Source of the DNA: Sabethes cyaneus
Taxonomy: Eukaryota; Arthropoda; Insecta; Diptera; Culicidae
Assembly: GCF_943734655.1 (NCBI RefSeq)
Contig: NC_071354.1
Coordinates: forward strand, 11,688,001 to 11,752,000
Direction of reading: 5' to 3'
Length of the DNA stretch: 64,000 bases
Part shown: one piece after another, positions 56,870 through 64,000 of the stretch
How the letters are laid out: every line of letters begins with the position of its first letter
Position numbering within the stretch: position 1 is the first letter of the stretch
The notes under the pieces: model-generated
The model's input: only the letters and a program-made list of their open reading frames with translations
What the model was told of the DNA's origin: nothing
Databases searched by the model: none
Made by a program: the position numbers and the translations under genes

Positions 56870-58657
56870 AATTTCAATTTTAAGGTGAACTTGAAAAGGT
56901 TTCCAGCATTTGCTGCTTAAACCCGATCTCAAAACTTGTAATTCTACAAAACTGCGATAAAACAGCCATAAAACCCTTATAAAGCGAGAGAGGCCCACAC
57001 TAAAGAAAGTTCTCAAGAAAATTTCCAAAGATCCTTTTAGAACTTGTGATTTTTATCAATATCTATTTATAATGACTTCCAAGAATAACTTGAAACTAAA
57101 AGAAAGCCGCCACAAGTGTTGATGATTTTATGGTTGTCTTTTCAAAGAACACTTACAAAACATCATACACTTTCCATAGTCTTAAATGTTTTAAATTGAC
57201 CAAGAGCTATAAGCTATAAGCATTCACAGATATTGCTATTTCGAAATGGGTATAAATGAAAATTTAAAATAAAAATGGTGATAAAAGCAGCTGCTTTGTT
57301 GCCCATAAATGAAAAAATTTTCATGCCACGCTCGGTTTGTCGATGTTTTGTGACATGAAAGTTAGAAAATTTTAACGCGCCAGCTATTTTTGCTAGATTT
57401 TATTGCAAAATTAAATTAATAAAAAAATCAATGATTTCATGAAAAAGTTGATAGCTACAAAATTTTTAACTAATTGTGGTAAAAAGCCTTTTATATGTCT
57501 AAACAATTATTTAAAAAGATAAGATCACTAATGGTGTTACATAATACCATATTTATAAGCGCCCATATGCAATTGGTTACAATTTCAAAAATAATCAAAA
57601 TAGCCCTGTTTGCCATTTTTTCAATGGTTTTATCTAAATCAACCCGAAAGCGCTTATTAGACTAACATTTCTTGCACAAGACAAAGAAATTTTTTCCAAG
57701 AACGTTCATTAATACTTATTGTATTCTTGAAGAAGACAGGTTGCGCTTGAATAAGAATTGTTTGAATTACTTGAGGGCACCAAGTTTTTGCAAGTTAACC
57801 ATTTTAATATAAACATCAGAAAGAAAACATCAACGAAGTATAGATGTAACGTGTTGTTTGTGCTGTTTGGACTGCACGACAGTTCCAAGCGTTTAATTTA
57901 CAATCATTACAATTGTTTTTAAAAAAATATGCTTCAACTGCTTCAACTTCTTCAAACATTTTCCGAACAAAGACATCTGACTTACGAACTCTATATTCAG
58001 TTTAAACGAAAAACTCTAGAGGAAACTCGCACCGCCTCTGGCAAATACATCATTACCGGCACTGTCCTTCTCCAGCTCAGTTAGTCCTGAGATGTTTATT
58101 GTTTTGTGACTTCGCTGATTGTTCATTTGAAAGTGTTTTCAAAATATTACACAGATTTTTGCTTAATTTTTGTTTAAAAGAACTGTATTCTTAAATTTGC
58201 TCCAGATTCAAACGGTCATTTTAACAGATTAGTTGTTTACGTTAGAATGTTCTTATTCAAGAGTATGATTTCTCTTTCAAGAATATACGATTTTAAGAGA
58301 GTTTTATAACAGTATTGTTAAGATAAACGAATCTTGCAGAAGAATGCCATAAGTTTTTGTCAAAACTATTGTTTTGACAAAAGTTTAAGTTTAAGACAAG
58401 AGTTTTAAGGAGCGTCGTTTTTAAGCAAAAATGAAGTCTCCTTTAAAACCGCTTATAAGGTGAATTACACTTATTGATAATTTAGTTTTATGGGTGATTC
58501 TTCAAGTCTCCTTCAGTCATACTTTAGAAATGTTAGTCAAATAAGATAAATTTCACTTAAAGAGAAATATTATAAAACCTAATAGATTTGGAAATGCTCT
58601 GATAAAACTACTATAAGAAATGTATAAGACCAATTTGCTATTGGATTGTTACTTGGG
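56870..58657. mobile_element. CCCAAGTAAC-ended element, 1.8 kb, inverted relative to 29881-31765
   Basis: Ends CCCAAATAACAATTTCAATT and the complement of TTGGATTGTTACTTGGG, flanked by AT. Its reverse complement matches the 29881-31765 copy at both ends and through the interior. No transposase frame. Confidence 0.75.
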
Positions 58658-59119
58658 ATGAAAAATGATTTTTGATTTTTATATTAGGTAGGTTGTTTAA
58701 TAAAGTGTCTGTATAAACAGATATTTCGTAGTGTTACAGGTGTTTGGACAACTACCGTCGATTCGAGCGAAATTTACCGGCGACCAACAAACAAAAAACG
58801 CATTTTCTTTGTTTATAACGATCTATGAAGCTAAATAAGCACACATTCACATAAAGATTGATTAAAGAGTAAATTTACTTGGATTTTAACAAGATTGATC
58901 TTGTAAATGGCTTGATTTTTTAAAATTTACCATTTTGATCGAATCGCAATTTCCTATATGCCTGATAAAAATCTTTTCCGTTAACACAAATTTCGTTGCT
59001 GACAAAAAATTTAATAATAGTTTTATTAATTATTTATTCAGGCATTCAGGGTGTTAGGTAACTTAGTGCAAATATTTCAGGGTGTGATAAACATTGTTAG
59101 TTTTCTATTGTTTGCCCTA
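58658..59119. other. AT-rich intergenic sequence
   Basis: Nothing recognised. Confidence 0.4.
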
Positions 59120-59524
59120 CCCAAGTAACACACAAAACAAGTTAGAAAATAAACTTCATGGAAAGTAGTCGTTTAAGAGTACTATAAACGTACTTTGAAA
59201 ACATGTGTCGTTATTATTAAGGTTTTGAGATGTTTTGTGATAACATGAATTTATTTGACAGCTCATATCAAATGAATAATGTTTGTTTTTGTCAACATGT
59301 TAACACGAAGTTTTTATTATGTCTCCATTACTAAATTTAAACTACTGGAAGAACAAGTTGTAGCTTATGCTATCATAACGTTTTAAAATGGTATGAAATA
59401 ACCTGATACATACTTCTTTCAATTGTTGTTTCATTAGACTTCAATTTTTTGCGCTTTTCTGGTAATAGAGAAGTTCTGATGTATGTAATGTTATACTATT
59501 CTATAACAAGCTGTGTTGCTTGGG
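59120..59524. mobile_element. CCCAAGTAAC-family MITE (405 bp)
   Basis: Ends CCCAAGTAACACACAAAACA and complement of AGCTGTGTTGCTTGGG, flanked by TA. The interior is unlike the 1.8-1.9 kb members. Confidence 0.75.
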
Positions 59525-59544
59525 TAAATTGGCTCTGGTACCAA

Positions 59545-60850
59545 AACTATGCTAGCTAACTCAGTTCTGTTACATTCATTCGAAAGCTAAGAGAATTTTG
59601 TACTGAAAATTGCTCTTCAACCTGAAATTTAGTAACCTTTCAGATGCAAAACACTTTGAAATAAGTGTTTCTCAAGATGTTTTTATCAAATTTCTCCTTA
59701 AAAGGTGCGATAAAACGGTTTGCTTATTTTAACCAATTTGAAGGTCTAGTATCGTTCTACAATTTGCTCTTTGACGTGAAATGCCTATCTCTTTTAGTTT
59801 CGTTGCAATTACATTTTAAACGTATGGGTTTGGGTGTTGAATTAGTATCTGAAAACTGCGCGAATTCATACATCACGCAGAGCATACTAGATTACCGCGT
59901 GCAACGGACACGATCTGACGCGTATTGAAAACATTAACAAAACAGGCTTCTCGGGTCTCTCTAGGACAGTTCTGTAAACGATTGTACCTTTGCTATGGCT
60001 TCACTAATTGTGTAGCAATGACAACTCATGGGTGTAGATTTTCCGATCGTCGGCTACTTAATGCAAGTAAGGGAACACACATCCAGAAGTGGTCGTTTTG
60101 TTACATGATTTCAATTCAGAGACATTCACGCACCGTCGCGTCCGGGAAGGAGCGTTGTTTTAAAGGAGGCTTCCAGCAGTCCATCATCAGCAAGTGTCGT
60201 CAGCGATTGATCATAAAATTTGACGGATCGGGGGAAATAATCTCAAGGCAAGCACAAGGAAAATTGCGGCACAGCCCCATGTCACGCTAGAGGTGTGGAA
60301 CCGTGCTGAATCGGGTAAACATGCTTCCTTGTCATACTACAGGTTTAAGAGCTGCTGTCTGCGGATAAACCTAAGCGGCATGAGTTTTGCAGGATTATAC
60401 AAGTAAAAGTGGAGGCGAATCACAAATTTCCGGAAAACATACCAAATAGCAAATAGCAACAACAATTATTCTTGTCTTTCATACTTACGTGTTTCTTTCA
60501 AACTGTGTTCATCGCACGCGGTAATCTAGTGTGCTATGCGTGATGTATGAATTCTTGCAGTTCGTCCGATACTAATTCAACACGAAAATAAAAAAGATAG
60601 CTGTTTGTCATCAAAGAACGAATTGTAGTACGGTACTAGCTTCAAATTGGTGAAGAATGCAATTAGTTTTATTGCACCTTTTTAGAAGAAAATTTTATTA
60701 TAATGCTTTGAGAAACACTTATTTCAAAGCTTTTTGCTTCTAAAAAGTTACTAAATTCCACGAAGGAGGAGCTTTAAGAGCAATTTTCAGTAGAAAATTA
60801 TCTCAGCTTTCGAATGAAAGTAACTGCATGGAGCTAGCAAGCATAGCTAG
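59545..60850. mobile_element. Long-TIR foldback element (~1.3 kb)
   Basis: Left arm about 59545-59912 and right arm about 60500-60850 are diverged reverse complements over >330 bases (matching blocks GAATTCATACATCACGC, TAGATTACCGCGTGC, GAAATAAGTGTTTCTCAA, ACTGAAAATTGCTCTT). The ~590-base centre is non-repetitive and has no recognisable domain. The right end lies against an RT remnant. Confidence 0.75.
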
Positions 60851-61200
60851 CTGGTAGTTTGATCACAGTTTGAGATCATCAGCGTGGATAAGTTCTGATC
60901 CGGTTGCAACAAATGTAGGCACGACATTGAAGAATAAGATGAAAAGTAAATGTCCCATGTTACTTCCTTTGGGAGCACCAGATTTATTAGTGAACGCAAA
61001 TGAAAGATGAAAGATTTCTGTTTGACTTGCAAGACACTGTCGCATAAATATGAACCAGTCCACGACAACAATTGTTGCGAGGCAATCAGATGCTGAAGTT
61101 TCAGTAGATAGGTGCATTGGTCAATATGGTCGAATGTAGCTTTCAAATTAATGTAAACTGCCAATGTCCACTTGTGCCGTTTTTCTCATGAGGAAAAATT
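60851..61200 (-). pseudogene. Non-LTR reverse transcriptase remnant, minus strand
   Basis: Minus-strand frames give AVYINLKATFDHIDQCTYLL, SWTGSYLCDSVLQVKQ, and after a frameshift NKSGAPKGSNMGHLLFILFF then ELIHADDLKL. These are RT motifs A, B and C in order, with YADD changed to HADD. At least one frameshift. The foldback element lies where the RT would continue. Confidence 0.75.
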
Positions 61201-61799
61201 CCTCTGCATGAGGAGGCCAAATCAAGTAACGATCCAGGCCAGGTACCGGTAGATAGATATATAGTTCTTAGTGCGATTGAGAATTGCGCTGCCGATAATT
61301 TCATAAATTTTGGAGGCAGTAGATAAGCTTGTAGTTCTTTATTTTTCGTTTATCACATCACTATGAACGGGAATATAAAGGATAGTATCCAGATATCAGC
61401 GAATTGCTGAATACTGCATACTTGAATACTGATTTATTCCGCTAGATGATGATGGCAGCTTAATTAAGTTGACAGATAGTAAACCTAAATTGTTCCTGCA
61501 GAAAGACACTCGCAGGTATCGGTTTTGAATTAACCTTTTAAACAGCAAGGAGCAAGCTGATGGAAGGCAGCAAAAAGTCTTGAAAAGCAGAACTTTGCCC
61601 GACATTTTAGTTCACCAGAATTGATTCCATTGCTCCGGGGAATTCAGATGTACGACCCAGTTGGCAGGGTGATGAGTTCACCGAAATTCATTGTCCGTCT
61701 TATAGATGGAGGCAATCAGCTTGAAGACCATGGGGCACTGATCGAATGACAGTTCCTCGAAGATCTTCGGGACTGTGGAGAAGGCCATGTTCGTTGGGA

Positions 61800-61914
61800 C
61801 CCAAGTAGCAATTTTGATTTTATTACAGACTTATGGCTTTTACGACCAAAGTTAGTCATCAAAATTGCATTAAGAGTGCAATAAAACTCACGTTGTTATT
61901 TGGGGAAGATCTTC
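61800..61914. mobile_element. CCCAAGTAAC-family MITE (115 bp)
   Basis: Ends CCCAAGTAGCAATTTTGATT and complement of ACGTTGTTATTTGGG, flanked by GA on both sides. Confidence 0.7.
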
Positions 61915-61924
61915 AGAATGACTT

Positions 61925-62032
61925 CCCAAGCAACAATATGAGTTTTATTGTACTCTTGTGGTAGTCTTCAAGATCAATTTTGGTCTTGAATGCCATCATA
62001 AGAGTGTAATAAAGCCCTAATTGTTACTTGGG
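61925..62032. mobile_element. CCCAAGTAAC-family MITE (108 bp)
   Basis: Ends CCCAAGCAACAATATGAGTT and complement of CTAATTGTTACTTGGG, flanked by TT on both sides. Ten bases from the preceding member. Confidence 0.75.
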
Positions 62033-62034
62033 TT

Positions 62035-62420
62035 GGATCCCTGATCTGGAGATCCTGGTTGAACCAGCCGGAGCCAAGTTGTTGTAGTGGCCGGTTTCGT
62101 CATCCATTATCATCACGATGTGGCGCTTCGCCGGAAATTTGTTTTACGCCAGCTTCTTCAGTCACTCTTTCTGAACGATCGCCTGCTACATAGATATTGC
62201 CGGTCTCGACTGGCGGTCGTGCAAAAATGCCCTTTTTTGGTTCATCACTTTTTGACCTATTGCTCCAATATTCCGGTTCAAGGCGCAAAGCGATGAGGCC
62301 ACCTTACCTCTTGATTTTCCTCTTAAAAATTTACTGCACTTTACGGTCACGCTAAACCGTCGGGCGGCCAGATCCAGGATGTTGGAAATGCCTGATCGGC
62401 CTACACCCGGCGGCCACAAA
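62035..62420 (-). pseudogene. Possible DNA transposase remnant
   Basis: Minus-strand frame with KVASSLCALNRNIGAIGQKV, MNQKRAFLHDRQSRPAISM and, after stops, KRHIVMMMDDETGHYNN. The helix-turn-helix-like start and a MDDET motif suggest a mariner-type (D37E) transposase, but the sequence after DDET does not fit and several stops intervene. Low confidence. Confidence 0.3.
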
Positions 62421-62429
62421 GCGCGTAAC

Positions 62430-64000
62430 GATGTCCTACATCATCGCTCTGGAGTGGAGCTGGCAGTACGAACAAAGCATCGAGCGTAGTTGTTTAGCTG
62501 TTTTCGCCAAAGCTTCCACAGATGGTCAACTCATTAAGTGCCACTTGCAGACAGATGACGGTACTTTTCTGCGCAAGGTTTCGCCAGAGAAAATTTTAAA
62601 TCATTCGCAATAAAGAGATTGGGTCTATAGCCTACAAATAGAAACAGAAATGATCCCAAAATGCCTTCTTGCGGAACATCACATACATAGTAAAATATCA
62701 TTCTATTACAGCAATACAGAAATAATCTAATTTTGAATCTAACTCAACTCACAACTCAATTTTAAATTTAAATCACAGGGATCATTGATAAGTGCTTTCA
62801 AAATAAATGTTACATCAAACATTACTTCTCGAATCAGCCATTGATTGGTTCGAGTTTTCTCTGATCCCAGTTCAGACGTATACCGGTCTTACCTGAGTGC
62901 CATATATAAAACACATCAATAATAATTTGCAACTACCTCCAGTGGCGCAGTAGCAGCCAGCAGCCAGAGAATCCTTTTTGCTTAGCGATAAGCTTAGCAA
63001 ATTGAAGTGTCAGACTCGTGTCTATTACCCTTGAAAAAGCCAATTATAAAGACGTCTACTTCGGTTGCAGACACACCGGGACAAAGTCGGAGTGCGTTAG
63101 TATCACTTCATCCTTTGCCGGCACCACCGCACCGTCGCATCGCCACCCACCGTGCAGCGCGCACTGCACACGTCCCCCCGTCCCTTTCTGGCGATAACTT
63201 TCCCGGAGGCAGCAAAAGCCATCGTTTCAGACAGTCGATTTCTTTCAAGTACATTAATCGATTTTTCAACTTTACCGCCTTATAGACGACGACGCGTCTT
63301 CGTCGCCAGCAACAGTCACCAACCGTTTTTACTTGCGGTAGATAGATGATGAAAAATCAACTTCTGGTGTGTCAACCAGCCCGCTGGAACCGCTCCCGCC
63401 TCCCCCGTTGCTCTACCAGAAAATGAAGCGATTTATGATCGCTTCTGCTTCCGGCGTCATCGGAGACAACTCAGCGAATCTCGTAAAAACAAAAGTGCAC
63501 CACCCCCTGTCATCCACGCTCCCACCGTGGAGAAGACGTGGCCGAGTGCCCCTTGCGGAAGATGTTATCCGCAGGAATAAAAATAAGAAAATTCAAGTAT
63601 AAATATTAAATGTAAACATAATTTTACGAGCGAAAAATAAATTTACGAGTTAATCAAAATCGAATTTATGTACCTTGGTTGGTTTGAGTAGGAGGAAAGT
63701 AAGGAGGGTAACGCACCTCCATCATCATCTACTCTGCCTGCAGTCAGTTTCCAATTTTTCGCGGAACGAGATGGATGGTTTCATGTATGTGGAAAAATAT
63801 ACATTACCGCTTCATATTTTTTCCGATGCGCATTCACTTTTTATTACAGCTGTTTTATGTTCGCTACAAAAGCTAAACCAGCAACCACAGCAATGCACTC
63901 TGAATACGAAATATCGGGGAACAATGTAAAGTCGAAAGTTGAAGCACTCGGAAAAGTTCCCCAATTTGCCAATCTATTGGTTCCTACAATGGCACCGTAA
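62430..64000. other. Unassigned low-repeat sequence
   Basis: No transposon signature. A C-rich part (63080-63200 and 63370-63420) has short Pro/Ser/Arg-rich frames without domain support. No gene called. Confidence 0.4.

Noticed and set aside
63007..63602. Pro/Ser/Arg-rich open frames near the right end
   Set aside because: Overlapping frames in C-rich sequence, no domain, no splice or promoter context.

Overview
The window reads as nuclear DNA from an insect, most likely a culicine mosquito. Two things suggest this. The only clear gene is an insect gut-type chitinase locus (GH18 catalytic domain, Thr-rich linker, CBM14 chitin-binding domain) with ordinary GT-AG introns. The repeats include tRNA-derived SINEs that resemble the Feilai class of Aedes, Penelope-like elements, Helitrons, MITEs with TA target duplications, hAT remnants and non-LTR reverse transcriptase debris. 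The genus is an inference. More than 90% of the window is non-coding and repeat-rich.

Layout. 1-2.0 kb: CT-rich repeats, including a ~300-bp inverted pair, with a SINE between them. 2.0-4.5 kb: mostly unannotatable, with a possible Penelope hammerhead-like motif near 2.87 kb. 4.5-12.4 kb: a degenerate pyrimidine repeat (TTCTTCCATTCTTTCATT-like) broken up by insertions. The insertions are a repeat-derived tail, a 2.5-kb element with a ~145-bp internal tandem array, an inverted Penelope terminal-repeat pair, a Penelope GIY-YIG fragment and a Feilai-like SINE. 12.8-23.4 kb: the chitinase locus. A TATA box and one signal-peptide exon are followed by a complete catalytic chitinase (exons 2-5; intron 3 is 6.9 kb and full of repeats). 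A second GH18-CBM14 unit follows directly. It has lost the catalytic Asp/Glu and has no visible start exon, but its first acceptor is in phase with the shared exon 1.

23.4-38.5 kb: intergenic. It holds two diverged copies of a ~1-kb repeat in opposite orientation (24.4-25.4 and 37.3-38.5 kb), non-LTR RT pseudogenes, degenerate histone H2A/H2B-like fragments, a 1.9-kb element with CCCAAGTAAC ends, two TA-flanked TIR elements, and a Helitron carrying two nested MITEs. 38.5-53.4 kb: low-repeat blocks (possible regulatory or UTR sequence) alternating with SINEs, microsatellites, a second Helitron-like fragment, and RT, gag and transposase scraps. 53.4-56.6 kb: a non-autonomous hAT element with an 8-bp target duplication and a truncated BED-finger reading frame. 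56.9-62.4 kb: more CCCAAGTAAC-ended elements, a long-TIR foldback element and a minus-strand RT remnant. 62.4-64 kb: unassigned sequence.

The working gene content is therefore one chitin-degrading secreted enzyme plus a linked, probably non-catalytic, chitin-binding paralog. All other coding traces are decayed mobile elements or pseudogene fragments.
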